Assembly: GCA_016927595.1 (NCBI GenBank)
Contig: JAFGMI010000012.1
Coordinates: forward strand, 124,001 to 188,000
Direction of reading: 5' to 3'
DNA length: 64,000 nt
From: Melioribacteraceae bacterium
GTDB lineage: Bacteria; Bacteroidota; Ignavibacteria; Ignavibacteriales; Melioribacteraceae
Numbering within the stretch: the stretch's first letter is position 1; each line of letters starts with the position of its first letter. Below the pieces are notes generated by a model, which did no database searches, was not told the origin of the DNA, and was given only the letters and a program-made list of their open reading frames with translations. Below, one piece after another: positions 17,498 through 27,406 of this stretch. The position numbers and the translations under genes were made by a program.

Positions 17498-18668
17498 TGT
17501 TCACTTTTTCAGAATTACTAACAAACTTAACAATTTTTTTTAATTTAACAGCATTTTTTACATTGTGAGTCCTTATAATTCTTGCACCATTAGTAACTGC
17601 GATTGTTTCTGCAATAACTGTGGCGGCATCCCTTTGATCAACATCTAAATTTAACGCTTTTCCCAGCATTGATTTTCTGGATACACCCGCTAAAATGGGA
17701 TAACCTATTGTCTTGAATTGGCTTAACTTGGAAAGCAGCTTGTAATTATCCTGTAGTCTCTTGCCAAAACCAAATCCCGGATCTATTATAATGTTCTGTA
17801 TTTTGTTTTTCCTTGCGAAGATCACCCTATCGTATAAAAATTCGTATACTTCATTAACAACATCCTCATAATCAGGATTTTCCTGCATCGTTTGAGGATT
17901 TCCCTTCATGTGCATTAGAATAACAGACAGTTTATATTTAACGGCAATATCAATCATATTGTTGTCGAATGTAAGGGCACTTATGTCATTAATTATTGCA
18001 GCACCGTTTCGGGCGGCTTCATCAGCCACTTCGGGTTTTGTGGTATCGATAGAAATAACTGCATCAGGTCTTCGGTTAATTATTTCCTTAATTACAGGAA
18101 TTACTCTATCCAGTTCTTCATTTAATGAAACTGGTTTTGCGCCCGGTCTAGTGGATTCTCCGCCTACATCAATAATATCTGCACCATAATCAATCATACT
18201 TAATGCATGATCGACTGCTGCATCGGTAGTAATATACTTACCGCCGTCTGAAAACGAATCCGGGGTTACATTAAGAATTCCCATTACGGCTATTTCATCA
18301 GGCTCAATTTGTTTTGATCCCAAAGACAGAATTTTAGAATCATATGATTCGTAGTTCCGTATTCTATCGGCTATTGCATGTCCAATTTCTTCGCTCACAA
18401 CTGACTTCACTTGATTTGAGTTTTCTTTCAACTTGCTTATCGGACCGATAGTAAGAATATCTGAGTGTGAATTTTCTTTTTTAACCATGTAACAGAGCTC
18501 ACCGTTTTTCAATAATAGCTGGTAAATCTTATCAGCGTTATCTGAGTTTATATTTTTTATTTCAAGTCCGTATGAACCTGCATCATAAAGATCCCTGAAA
18601 ATATTATACTTTTTACTCAGCAACATGAAATCGTTAAACGATGAAATGCTCATTAGTTTTACTAACAC
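17490..18668 (-). CDS. folP: Dihydropteroate synthase with N-terminal extension
   Basis: A 392-residue enzyme whose DHPS barrel begins near residue 125 with AVMGILNVTPDSFSDGG. It continues with DVGGESTRPG, IDTTKPEVA, LMHMKG, DPGFGFGK and GVSRKS. The first ~120 residues form an extra domain absent from the standard 270-280 residue enzyme; long DHPS forms exist in several anaerobic lineages. The start is GTG at 18668 with GGAG six bases upstream, although an ATG five codons in is possible. It makes dihydropteroate for folate. It is coupled to cdaA by an 8 bp overlap. Confidence 0.92.
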   Translation of the reverse strand: MLVKLMSISSFNDFMLLSKKYNIFRDLYDAGSYGLEIKNINSDNADKIYQLLLKNGELCYMVKKENSHSDILTIGPISKLKENSNQVKSVVSEEIGHAIADRIRNYESYDSKILSLGSKQIEPDEIAVMGILNVTPDSFSDGGKYITTDAAVDHALSMIDYGADIIDVGGESTRPGAKPVSLNEELDRVIPVIKEIINRRPDAVISIDTTKPEVADEAARNGAAIINDISALTFDNNMIDIAVKYKLSVILMHMKGNPQTMQENPDYEDVVNEVYEFLYDRVIFARKNKIQNIIIDPGFGFGKRLQDNYKLLSKLSQFKTIGYPILAGVSRKSMLGKALNLDVDQRDAATVIAETIAVTNGARIIRTHNVKNAVKLKKIVKFVSNSEKVNNV

Positions 18669-18709
18669 TTATTTCTCCGGGGGATCTTGTTTAACAGAAG
18701 ATCTATATA

Positions 18710-19867
18710 TCACAATTTATGCTGATAAGCAATTTTACCATTTAAAATCGTCATTTCAACATTGTAATTCTTATCCATTACAACCATATCGGCAGTTTTC
18801 CCTGCGGCGATAATACCAGCGCCGGCATTGATTACTTTAGCACCGTTCAATGACGCCATTCTTACCGCATCGGTTAATCTTGTATCTGTTGTTTCTACAA
18901 TATTTTTAATTGCGAGATTCAAGGTAAGCGTGCTCCCTGCAAGAGTGCCATCTTCGAGGAATGCCTTCTTGTCCTTCATCAGAACTTTTTGATCGGAAAA
19001 ATGATACTCACCTTCGTGCATTCCACCAGCCCGTATTGAATCGGTTATGAGTACAATACCCTTTGGCGATTTTACTTTTAGCAGTAATTCCATTATTGCA
19101 GGATGAACATGAAAAGTATCGGCAATAAGTTCTATTTTTAATTCATCTCTCAATAATGCAGCGGTAACTACACTTGGGAAGCGGTGATGGAATGGTTTCA
19201 TTGCATTAAACATATGCGTTACATGTGCCGCGCCGTAATCGATTGCCTTATCAATATCTTCATAGCTTCCCGTGGAATGACCGATGGAACAGACAACACC
19301 GTGAAAAGATGCCTCACGAATAACTTCAAGTGCTCCGTCAAGTTCCGGTGCAATAGTCATCATTTTCATTAATCCTTTTGACGCATCCCATAATTTAAGA
19401 AAAGATTCAACTGATGGTTTCCAGAGATATGATTCATTCATTGCGCCTTTTAACGCGGGATTCAAAAATGGTCCTTCCATGTGAATCCCTTTTATATTAG
19501 ACTGTGGATTCCTAGTAATATAATCAGACAATAACTCCATATCATGCAAAAGCTGATCTTCAGGTTTTGCATGCAGACTGCCCAATATATGCGTTGAACC
19601 GTGTTCCAGGAAGTATTTCCCGATTTTTTCGTAACTCTCGAAGGTACCGTCTGCAAATCCGTATCCTCCGCCGCCATGTACAAGCAAATCCACAAATCCA
19701 GGACAAATTATTCTCCCGCTTATATCAATAACTTCCGAATTATCTGGGATTTTTGTTGATTGAATACTTCCAACTTCATAGATTGTTTCATCAAATGTAA
19801 TGATGGCTCCGTTCTCAATTTTTCTGAAAGGAGTAACAACGGTACCACCTACTAAAGCAATATTCAT
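18710..19867 (-). CDS. nagA: N-acetylglucosamine-6-phosphate deacetylase
   Basis: A 385-residue amidohydrolase. H64 lies in VDLLVHGGGG. The metal ligands are E131 in IHMEGPFLNP, H197 in GHSTG and H218 in VTHMFNAM, and the catalytic Asp is D276 in LITDSIRAGG. It removes acetate from GlcNAc-6-P to give glucosamine-6-P, the substrate of NagB, whose gene lies on the other strand at 24412. It acts in amino-sugar recycling or catabolism. It is 10 bp downstream of rpe. Confidence 0.94.
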   Translation of the reverse strand: MNIALVGGTVVTPFRKIENGAIITFDETIYEVGSIQSTKIPDNSEVIDISGRIICPGFVDLLVHGGGGYGFADGTFESYEKIGKYFLEHGSTHILGSLHAKPEDQLLHDMELLSDYITRNPQSNIKGIHMEGPFLNPALKGAMNESYLWKPSVESFLKLWDASKGLMKMMTIAPELDGALEVIREASFHGVVCSIGHSTGSYEDIDKAIDYGAAHVTHMFNAMKPFHHRFPSVVTAALLRDELKIELIADTFHVHPAIMELLLKVKSPKGIVLITDSIRAGGMHEGEYHFSDQKVLMKDKKAFLEDGTLAGSTLTLNLAIKNIVETTDTRLTDAVRMASLNGAKVINAGAGIIAAGKTADMVVMDKNYNVEMTILNGKIAYQHKL

Positions 19868-19877
19868 ATTGTGCTTG

Positions 19878-20534
19878 CTATATTTTGATTAGATTTTTCA
19901 GTTCAACTGTGGATGCGGTTATATTATCGGATTTTACTATTGAAGAACCAATAACAAACATATCACATCCGGCTTTCGACAGTTTTTGTATATTCGATTT
20001 GTCGATTCCCCCGTCAACCTCGATTAGAAATTCCAGGTCGTAATCATCCCTCATCTTCGCAAGTTTTGCAACCCTTCGAAAAGTTGATTCTATGAATATT
20101 TGTCCGCCGTAACCAGGATTTACAGACATGATAAGAACATAATCGATATATTCGAGAATTTCAGTAAGAGATTCGACTGGGGTTGACGGATTGATAACTA
20201 CACCTGCTTTAGCTCCCAGGTCTCTTATATAATTAATTGTTCGGTTCAGATGTACAACTTCCTCCTGATGCACCGAAATATAGTCTGCGCCTGCATTCCT
20301 GAATGCTTCAATATAATTATCAGGATCTTTTATCATGAGGTGAACATCAATCGGCAACTTTGTTGATTTACGCACAGCTTTTACAACAGGCGTACCGAAC
20401 GATATATTTGGTACAAATCTGCCGTCCATTATATCGCAGTGTATTATATCTGCTCCTCCCATCTCGATTAGTCTTATTTGCTGAGATAACTGGGAAAAAT
20501 CTGCAGACAAAATTGATGGTGCTAATAATTTCAT
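19878..20534 (-). CDS. rpe: Ribulose-phosphate 3-epimerase
   Basis: A 218-residue TIM-barrel epimerase. It starts LLAPSILSADFSQL and has HCDIMDGRFVPNISFG, VHLMI, MSVNPGYGGQIF and EVDGGI, all family signatures including the metal-binding His and Asp residues. It interconverts ribulose-5-P and xylulose-5-P in the pentose phosphate pathway. It lies between the PASTA gene (12 bp) and nagA (10 bp) on the same strand. Confidence 0.96.
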   Translation of the reverse strand: MKLLAPSILSADFSQLSQQIRLIEMGGADIIHCDIMDGRFVPNISFGTPVVKAVRKSTKLPIDVHLMIKDPDNYIEAFRNAGADYISVHQEEVVHLNRTINYIRDLGAKAGVVINPSTPVESLTEILEYIDYVLIMSVNPGYGGQIFIESTFRRVAKLAKMRDDYDLEFLIEVDGGIDKSNIQKLSKAGCDMFVIGSSIVKSDNITASTVELKNLIKI

Positions 20535-20546
20535 GATTCTATCCGT

Positions 20547-21272
20547 TTAATTACTTTTTGCCACCCAAACATTTACACTATCGCCGATATTCAGCAGAGT
20601 ACCTTCCGGGGGACTCTGATCGATTATGGTATTCGTTAAAAGTGTCGATTCGACATATGTCTGAATCCCTAATTTTAAATTATTTCTTCTCAGCATTTTA
20701 TCTGCTTCAGAAACCGACCTTGCGATAATATTCGGAACAGCTATCATTCCGATCCGGGGACCAATACTGATTTTCAGATCAACCGAATCCCCTCTGGCAA
20801 GCAGTGTGCCTTCTTCAAATTCCTGTTCGACAATTATATCAGCAGGCAGATCAGATTTAACTTCCTCTAGATCTCTTATAAACAAACCGAGCCTTTGAAG
20901 TGTTATCATTGCATCACGGGATGTTTTCTGCCTTAGATTCGGCATTTTTACCATTGGTTCGCCACCGCTGACAAGCAGGTATATTCGTCTGTTTTTTTTG
21001 ACGGTTTTTCCTGCTGAAGGATTCTGAAACATAACATGATCGGCTTCATATCTGGCATCATACCTTGGTTCCTGAAGAACAGGATTTAATCCCAGATCAG
21101 TCAGTTTTTTAATGGCATCGTCTTTATGCCAGTTTAAAACGTCGGGTATTTCAATTTCTTCCGCTGATACATACCACGGCATATAAAAGTTGTCGAACAG
21201 TAGTAAAGTTCCGCCAATTATTATAATGCCGACAAGACCGGAGAAAAAAAGCTTTTTTATAGTATTTTTCAT
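20547..21272 (-). CDS. Membrane-anchored PASTA-repeat protein (no kinase domain)
   Basis: About 241 residues from the ATG at 21272. An in-frame TTG 12 codons earlier is less likely because the membrane anchor starts right after MKNTIKKL. One N-terminal transmembrane helix is followed by three PASTA repeats, each with a P-[ND] opening (EIPDVLNW, KMPNLRQ, AVPNIIA) and closing in L-x-[IV]-S/K patterns. In other bacteria PASTA repeats sense muropeptides or lipid II, usually fused to a Ser/Thr kinase or a PBP. Here the protein has only the external repeats. Such stand-alone forms are common in Bacteroidota. Confidence 0.85.
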   Translation of the reverse strand: MKNTIKKLFFSGLVGIIIIGGTLLLFDNFYMPWYVSAEEIEIPDVLNWHKDDAIKKLTDLGLNPVLQEPRYDARYEADHVMFQNPSAGKTVKKNRRIYLLVSGGEPMVKMPNLRQKTSRDAMITLQRLGLFIRDLEEVKSDLPADIIVEQEFEEGTLLARGDSVDLKISIGPRIGMIAVPNIIARSVSEADKMLRRNNLKLGIQTYVESTLLTNTIIDQSPPEGTLLNIGDSVNVWVAKSN

Positions 21273-21529
21273 TGAAGCAAAAATACTAAATGGTCTTATG
21301 TTTACCAAATATTTGAATTTATCGGTTTTATTATTTCTTATTTTAAAGGTATTAAAAATGCATAACGTGTTTGCTGAAAAAAATAGTTCATTATTTGTTT
21401 TTATTTTCTGAGGTAATGCCTATTTTAATAGCCAATATTTGAATCGGTTCATGCTGAAATTCAAAATTTATTATAAGAAATATAACCTCCAGTTCAGCTC
21501 GCCCTTTTTTAAAAATAGAAGGAGTATAT

Positions 21530-23032
21530 ATGTTCAAAAATCATCCTAAGGGACTGTCAGTTCTTTTCTTCACCGAAATGTGGGAGCGGTTCGGGTTCTA
21601 CACTATGTTAGCCGTTTTTGTTTATTATCTGCAAGCAAACTTCGGATGGGATCAGGCTACTGTCACAAATATTTACGGGATTTTCTTAGCTGGTGTATAT
21701 TTTACGCCGATATTAGGTGGATGGATTGCTGATAATCTGCTTGGATACGGAAAGACTATCATGCTTGGGGCAATAACGATGGGAGTAGGTTACGGATTAA
21801 TGGCTATGCCTACTGATTCTCCTGTTTTTGTCTACACTGCGCTTATAGTTGTTGCTATTGGGAATGGTCTTTTTAAGGCTAATATTTCGGTTCTCGTCGG
21901 TAACTTATACAGTCATTCTCAACCATCCCTTAAAGATGCCGGATTCAATATATTTTATATGGGAATTAATATCGGTGCATTTTATGCACCCTATGCCGCT
22001 TCGGGTATAAGAGAATTCTTTATGGATAATTTCGGTACCACCCTAGCTCAGGGTTATAATGCCGCTTTTGGCGTGGCATCGGTGGGAATGGTTATTTCGT
22101 TGATCATTTTCTTTTTATTCAGAAATAAGTACAAGGATGCGGACTACCAGTCTAAAAAGGAAACAAAATCCGAAAAAGATCTGGTACTTACACCTCATCA
22201 GGAAAAAGAAAGAATAATAGCATTATTAATAATCTTCGCAATCGTTATTTTTTTCTGGATGGCTTTCCATCAGAACGGCGCTGCTTTATCTCTGTTTGCC
22301 CGTGATTATACGCATCAAATTGTCAGTAAATTTACATTTATACTTTTCGACATAGTAGGATTACATGCAATACTTGCGATACTGCTGGGTGGCGCAGCTG
22401 CCCTTAAAAAATCCGGCAGCACCAGAATGAAAACCATCGGCAGTTCATTCGCGATTGCCGGTTTAGCTCTTTTAATATATAAGATATATTCCCTCCCTTC
22501 TACAGGTGAGATATCCCCCGAAAACTTTCAGGCTTTCAATCCGATGTTTATAGTTTTGATGACACCCGTTATAGTTGGTATGTTTGCATGGCTGAACAAA
22601 AGAGGTAAAGAACCGTCTTCACCGGCAAAAATAGGAATCGGTATGCTTATAACAGCCCTGGCATACGTAATTATGGTTGTTGCATCTGTAGGTTTAGCTC
22701 CGGTACATTCACTGAACGGGGGCACATCCCCCATTACAGTTTCTCCTTTTTTCCTTGTTAGTACATACTTCACTTTAACAATTGCAGAACTTCATTTAAG
22801 TCCGATGGGACTTTCATTTGTATCCAAAGTTGCGCCACCCAGGATGAAAGGTCTATTGATGGGCGGCTGGTTCGGAGCCACAGCGATTGGCAATTATCTG
22901 GCTGGATTCGTAGGAAGGTTTTATCAGGAATGGGAATTATGGCAGTTCTTCCTGATTCTTATTGTTTGTGCATCTTTAGCAGCACTTATGGTACTGTTAG
23001 CTTTAAAAAAACTAAAAAGAGCAACCGAATAG
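21530..23032 (+). CDS. Proton-coupled oligopeptide transporter (POT/PTR2 family)
   Basis: A 500-residue polytopic protein with the POT signature E16-xx-E19-R20-F21-x-FY in TEMWERFGFYTM. It also has GGWIADNLLGYGKTI and FYMGINIGAFYAPY. It imports di- and tripeptides with protons across the inner membrane. A good Shine-Dalgarno (AAGGAG) precedes the ATG. It sits alone, with a 221 bp upstream interval shared divergently with the PASTA gene and a strong hairpin terminator after its stop. Confidence 0.94.
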   Translation: MFKNHPKGLSVLFFTEMWERFGFYTMLAVFVYYLQANFGWDQATVTNIYGIFLAGVYFTPILGGWIADNLLGYGKTIMLGAITMGVGYGLMAMPTDSPVFVYTALIVVAIGNGLFKANISVLVGNLYSHSQPSLKDAGFNIFYMGINIGAFYAPYAASGIREFFMDNFGTTLAQGYNAAFGVASVGMVISLIIFFLFRNKYKDADYQSKKETKSEKDLVLTPHQEKERIIALLIIFAIVIFFWMAFHQNGAALSLFARDYTHQIVSKFTFILFDIVGLHAILAILLGGAAALKKSGSTRMKTIGSSFAIAGLALLIYKIYSLPSTGEISPENFQAFNPMFIVLMTPVIVGMFAWLNKRGKEPSSPAKIGIGMLITALAYVIMVVASVGLAPVHSLNGGTSPITVSPFFLVSTYFTLTIAELHLSPMGLSFVSKVAPPRMKGLLMGGWFGATAIGNYLAGFVGRFYQEWELWQFFLILIVCASLAALMVLLALKKLKRATE

Positions 23033-23039
23033 AATTTCA

Positions 23040-23072
23040 TTAAAAGGGATCTACTTTAATGATCCCTTTTAA
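23040..23072 (+). terminator. Hairpin terminator after the peptide transporter
   Basis: A perfect 12 bp inverted repeat: TTAAAAGGGATC at 23040-23051 and GATCCCTTTTAA at 23061-23072, with a 9-base loop. The GC-rich centre flanked by A/T arms gives a rho-independent terminator shape. It lies 8 bp after the transporter stop and about 44 bp before the GlmU-like gene. Confidence 0.82.
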
Positions 23073-23115
23073 ACTACTTGCTTCTTTCAAAATGAAAATA
23101 TAGCTGGAGAATAGT

Positions 23116-24384
23116 ATGGTTGATACCATCTGCATTATCGAAGGAATTTACTATTCCAGATTATTGCCCCTGGTGTATTTCAGACCAATCTATAATTTGC
23201 GGTGCGGGATACTCTCATTGAAAGAAAAAATCCAGTTGTCGTATCCCGGCATCCCGATTGCGCTTCATACCCGCTCCTACCTTTCTGATTCTCTTCGTGA
23301 GAAAAATCCCGGACTAAAAGTGAATGAACTTGATACAAATATTAAGAGTTGTCTTTTTATTAATGGCAGGGTTCTGGCCGATGAAGAATTTTCGAAAAAA
23401 ATTACACCTGACGGAGAAGATACCCTTTTTGTAGACGGTGATACTATTATTGCAGCGAGAGTCAGCGGATACAATCTTGAAAATCTTAAACGGTCTATGA
23501 ATGATGTTTTTACTATATCGGATTTTATTGGTCTATTTAAACAACAAGTTGATGTTAAATATATTAATTACCCATGGGACCTGATAGCAAATAATTACGA
23601 ACAGATTCAAAAAGATTTCAGCAGACTGGTGAACCGAAATGAAAAACTGATCAATGGCATTGTTTATGACGGAGCACATCTTATAAATCCGGACGAAATC
23701 TTTATAGGTGAGAATGCAAAAATTAAACCCGGCGCTGTCCTCGATGCCGAGAAAGGATCAATTTACATCGCGGAAGGAACAGTAGTTTATCCTAATGCTG
23801 TAATAGAAGGACCCTGCTACATCGGTAAAAATTCCCAGGTTAAAATCGGAGCCAAAATTTATAACGGGACTAGCATCGGTGAAGTATGTAAAGTCGGGGG
23901 TGAAGTTGAGAATTCGATTATACATTCATATTCGAACAAACAACACGACGGATTTCTGGGTCATTCATACCTCGGCAGCTGGGTTAATCTGGGTGCAGAT
24001 ACTAATAATTCCAATCTTAAGAATAACTATGGCAGTATCAAAGTTATCGTCAATGATGAGCAAATCGACAGCGGATCAATGTTCGTGGGATTAACTATGG
24101 GTGATCATTCAAAAAGTTCAATTAATACCATGTTTAATACAGGAACCGTTGTTGGCATTTCTTCAAATATATTCGGATCAGGATTTCCTCAAAAGTATGT
24201 CCCATCTTTCTCCTGGGGCGGATCGGAAAATATGACTACTTATGATCTGGAAAAGAGTATTGAAGTAGCCAAACGCGTCATGACAAGAAGAAAAGTCCAT
24301 TTCAGTTCTGCGGATGAGAGAATATTCAGAAAAGTCTTTGATCTTACAAAAGAGGAAAGGAAAAAAAGAGGTATGCCTAATTAA
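23116..24384 (+). CDS. GlmU-like sugar nucleotidyltransferase with left-handed beta-helix (Bacteroidota type)
   Basis: A 422-residue protein. The N-terminal half is a divergent nucleotidyltransferase-like domain (VYFRPIYNLRCGILSLKEK). The C-terminal half has hexapeptide repeats ([LIV]-G-x4), including EGPCYIGKNSQVKIGAKI and a late GHSYLGSWVNLGADTNNSN. This matches the alternative GlmU family described in Bacteroidota (TIGR03991 by my recognition), proposed to convert GlcN-1-P to UDP-GlcNAc. A GGAGA ribosome site precedes the ATG. It is followed after 27 bp by nagB, so amino-sugar supply is a coherent theme. Enzyme activity is inferred, not proven from motifs. Confidence 0.85.
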   Translation: MVDTICIIEGIYYSRLLPLVYFRPIYNLRCGILSLKEKIQLSYPGIPIALHTRSYLSDSLREKNPGLKVNELDTNIKSCLFINGRVLADEEFSKKITPDGEDTLFVDGDTIIAARVSGYNLENLKRSMNDVFTISDFIGLFKQQVDVKYINYPWDLIANNYEQIQKDFSRLVNRNEKLINGIVYDGAHLINPDEIFIGENAKIKPGAVLDAEKGSIYIAEGTVVYPNAVIEGPCYIGKNSQVKIGAKIYNGTSIGEVCKVGGEVENSIIHSYSNKQHDGFLGHSYLGSWVNLGADTNNSNLKNNYGSIKVIVNDEQIDSGSMFVGLTMGDHSKSSINTMFNTGTVVGISSNIFGSGFPQKYVPSFSWGGSENMTTYDLEKSIEVAKRVMTRRKVHFSSADERIFRKVFDLTKEERKKRGMPN

Positions 24385-24411
24385 TCACTAAAATTCAGAT
24401 ATGGGTGTAAT

Positions 24412-25224
24412 ATGAGATTGATTATTCAACCGGATTATAATCTGGTTTCAAAGTGGTCGGCAAATTATATAGCAAAAAGGATTAATAGTTTTCATCCGAC
24501 ACATGAAAAACCTTTTGTAATCGGATTGCCGACGGGCTCTTCGCCGATGGGTTTATATAAGGAGTTAATTGAACTGAACAAAATCGGTAAGGTCAGTTTT
24601 AAAAATGTCGTTACGTTTAATATGGATGAATATGTTGGAATTCCTGAAGACCATTCTGAAAGCTACCACTCATTTATGATGAATAACTTATTTAATCATG
24701 TTGATATAAACAAAGATAATATCAATATTCTGAACGGAAATGCGGCGGATCTTGAGAAGGAATGCGAAGATTATGAGAGGAAAATTGAAAGTTATGGCGG
24801 AATTAACCTGTTTATCGGCGGAATCGGTCCGGATGGACATATTGCTTTTAATGAACCGGGATCATCGTTGGGATCCAGAACAAGAGTCAAAACTTTAACT
24901 ATGGACACGATAATAGCTAACTCAAGATTTTTTGACAATGACATTAACAAAGTCCCTAAAACCGCGCTTACAGTCGGTGTTAAAACCGTTATGGACGCTG
25001 ATGAAGTTTTAATAATTATAAGCGGTCATAAAAAAGCCAGAGCTTTGTCAAAAGTTGTTGAAGAGGGATTAAACCATATGTGGACGGTGAGTGCTCTGCA
25101 AATGCATCCGAAAGGGATAATAGTATGCGATTATGATGCAACTTATGAACTTAAAGTTGGTACTGTAGAATATTTCAAGGATATTGAAAAACCCAATCTT
25201 GATCCCTCCTCCCTGCTCGACTGA
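24412..25224 (+). CDS. nagB: Glucosamine-6-phosphate deaminase
   Basis: A 270-residue enzyme of the NagB family with [22 protein letters not shown] carrying the catalytic Asp, [17 protein letters not shown] with the catalytic His, and SGHKKA near the C-terminus. It converts glucosamine-6-P to fructose-6-P and ammonia, completing the NagA-NagB route. It lies between the GlmU-like gene and the NFACT gene. Confidence 0.95.
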   Translation: MRLIIQPDYNLVSKWSANYIAKRINSFHPTHEKPFVIGLPTGSSPMGLYKELIELNKIGKVSFKNVVTFNMDEYVGIPEDHSESYHSFMMNNLFNHVDINKDNINILNGNAADLEKECEDYERKIESYGGINLFIGGIGPDGHIAFNEPGSSLGSRTRVKTLTMDTIIANSRFFDNDINKVPKTALTVGVKTVMDADEVLIIISGHKKARALSKVVEEGLNHMWTVSALQMHPKGIIVCDYDATYELKVGTVEYFKDIEKPNLDPSSLLD

Positions 25225-25292
25225 GGTATTAAGGGGGAATGTGTAAGAGTTCCATTCCTTTACTAACTTTTAAGTTAATAATCCCGGGGAAA

Positions 25293-26912
25293 ATGTTTAA
25301 AGACTATCATTATTTATTACGCTGTGTCCTCGAACTCAACATTGAACTTAGAGGGCAACTTATTATTGAAGCCTTTTCTCAGGAGAGGGATATTATATGT
25401 TTTCATGTACCGGATAGTCAAAACGAGAATAAACATCTTTTAATATCTTGCAATCCTCAACTTCCCTATCTGTATATCAGAAAGAATTTCAGAAAAGCTA
25501 AGAAAAATGCAGTTAATTTTTTTAAGAAATATTTACCGGCGAAGATAAACGACATAAGAATTTCGGATTCCGACAGAATTGTTAATATATCAACTTCGAG
25601 CGGGGACTTTTTTATTACTATCCGGGGTTCAAAAACAAATCTTATATTCACCAATAGCTATGAACTCGATTCATTTCTGAAGTCTGAAAATATCGGATCT
25701 ATTTATAAGGAAATTATTGCGAATAACTATATCACCTCTGCCGAGGAACTAGAAATTCCAGTAAATATTATTTCAACGCAACCTGAGTTTAGAGAAGCGC
25801 GAAAAAATATCCCATACCTCAGCAGAAAACTTTACAATGAAATCCAGGCAAGATTCACGAAAAACGTTTACGCAGAGAATATAATTTCAGAATGTATCCG
25901 CGATATTCTGGAATCGGATATTGCTGTTTTTTATAATGAAGATAGCGACCAATGGGATTTTGTGCCTGTCACCTTCAACATTTCTGAGAAGGATTATGAA
26001 ATCTTTCAGAATTACAATAGCGCTCTGGGATTTTTAATCAGCAATATTTTTAAATCTGATAAACTGCAAGCCTTAAAAAAAATACTCCGCATAAAAGTGA
26101 CAAAAGAAATTGAGGGTCTGTCATCAAAATTGAATAAATTGAAAGAAAGATTAGATAATGGAAGTAAAGAGGATTTGTACTATAAATATGGTAATCTGAT
26201 AATAAATAATTTACACGACCTGAAATCAGGAATGGGTAGCATAATTCTGAATGATTATTCGACCGGAAAGAATATCGAGATTCAATTGGATCAAAAACTA
26301 AATCCTGCTGAAAATGCTAATAAGTATTTTGAAAAAGCAAAGGATGAGAAGAAAAATTATGCTCATTCGCAGGAATTGTATAATTTATCGAGAGATAAAT
26401 TTGATTTTTTATCAAGACTTTCTGAAGAGATTGACTGCATCTCGGATCTTGATCAACTTCTGAATATTAAAAAAAGGTTAAATATTAAAACCGATTCCAT
26501 GAAAAATAAGATGGAATTAAGTATCAGTTACTACGAATACATTGTTGATGATAAATTTCACGTCTTCGTCGGGAAAGACAGTAAGAGTAATGATTTGCTA
26601 ACTACCAGATTTGCGAAACAGAATGATTACTGGTTCCATGCGCGTGGACTTCCGGGATCACACGTTGTGTTAAGAGTAGATAATACCAAAGAAGGAGTTC
26701 CGAAGAATGTGCTTATTAAAGCAGCTTCGCTGGCTGCGTTCTACAGTAAGGCGAAAACTGCCGGACTTTCTCCAGTCTCATATACTCTTAAAAAATTCGT
26801 CAGGAAAAATAAAAATATGAATCCCGGTCAGGTTTTACTTATGAAAGAAAATGTTCTTCTTGTAAAACCGGAAATTCCTAAAAATACAAGACTTGCAGAT
26901 GAGGTAAAATGA
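25293..26912 (+). CDS. NFACT-family ribosome quality control protein (RqcH/Fbp-like)
   Basis: About 539 residues from the ATG at 25293. I prefer it to the ATG at 25239 because MFKDYHYLLRCVLELN matches the usual NFACT start; both have G-rich upstream sites. Domains run NFACT-N (with the D-R pair in SDSDRIVNIS, residues 94-95), a coiled-coil middle at about 260-420, and NFACT-R (VGKDSKSNDLLTTRFAKQNDYWFHA, GSHVVL). In RqcH the D-R pair is needed to recruit Ala-tRNA for alanine tailing on stalled 50S subunits. The match supports RqcH function here, by homology. It overlaps the rhodanese gene by 4 bp. Confidence 0.87.
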   Translation: MFKDYHYLLRCVLELNIELRGQLIIEAFSQERDIICFHVPDSQNENKHLLISCNPQLPYLYIRKNFRKAKKNAVNFFKKYLPAKINDIRISDSDRIVNISTSSGDFFITIRGSKTNLIFTNSYELDSFLKSENIGSIYKEIIANNYITSAEELEIPVNIISTQPEFREARKNIPYLSRKLYNEIQARFTKNVYAENIISECIRDILESDIAVFYNEDSDQWDFVPVTFNISEKDYEIFQNYNSALGFLISNIFKSDKLQALKKILRIKVTKEIEGLSSKLNKLKERLDNGSKEDLYYKYGNLIINNLHDLKSGMGSIILNDYSTGKNIEIQLDQKLNPAENANKYFEKAKDEKKNYAHSQELYNLSRDKFDFLSRLSEEIDCISDLDQLLNIKKRLNIKTDSMKNKMELSISYYEYIVDDKFHVFVGKDSKSNDLLTTRFAKQNDYWFHARGLPGSHVVLRVDNTKEGVPKNVLIKAASLAAFYSKAKTAGLSPVSYTLKKFVRKNKNMNPGQVLLMKENVLLVKPEIPKNTRLADEVK

Positions 26913-27406
26913 GTTTTAAGAAGCTGCTTATTATAATCGTTAGCTCAGCCGCACTTTCCTTTCTATACAATTCTCTTTCATCCGGCGGACTACCCTTGTC
27001 CCGTCCTGAAATTAAAATTGAATTTGAAGAAAATATTTCAAAAGGTTCGGATAATAATTCAAATGTTATCAAAGCTATTGCTTTAGAAGAAGCCGTAAGA
27101 ATATTCAATAACGAACATGCAGTTTTTATTGATGCAAGGGATCAATGGGATTATGCCGAAGGACATATTGCCGGAGCTATAAATATTCCGGAATTCAGTT
27201 TCGATTACAAAAGTCCGGAAGTTATTTCTCTGAATAAGGACGCAACATACATTGTTTATTGTGACGGGGATGATTGTGATGTCAGTAAACGGTTGACGAT
27301 GCAGCTGCAGAGAATGGGTTTCAAAGAAGTCTATGTCTATTTCGGCGGATATAATGAATGGCAGGACAACGGATATCCTGTTGAATCGGAGGAAACAAAT
27401 GAATAA
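26909..27406 (+). CDS. Membrane-anchored or exported rhodanese-like protein
   Basis: A 165-residue protein with an N-terminal hydrophobic helix (about 5-20) followed by a linker and one rhodanese domain: AVFIDARDQWDYAEGHIAGAINIP, then IVYCDGDDCDVSKR with the presumed catalytic C118 and a nearby C123, then FGGYNEW. A single rhodanese domain outside the membrane suggests persulfide or disulfide chemistry in the periplasm. It overlaps NFACT by 4 bp and the MauE/DoxX gene by 8 bp, so all three are probably translated in series. The substrate is unknown. Confidence 0.86.
   Translation: MSFKKLLIIIVSSAALSFLYNSLSSGGLPLSRPEIKIEFEENISKGSDNNSNVIKAIALEEAVRIFNNEHAVFIDARDQWDYAEGHIAGAINIPEFSFDYKSPEVISLNKDATYIVYCDGDDCDVSKRLTMQLQRMGFKEVYVYFGGYNEWQDNGYPVESEETNE

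Noticed and set aside
18683-18703. GATCTT/AAGATC repeat between nagA and folP
   Set aside because: Only a 6 bp AT-rich stem with a 9-base loop; too weak to call a terminator, and close to the folP ribosome site.
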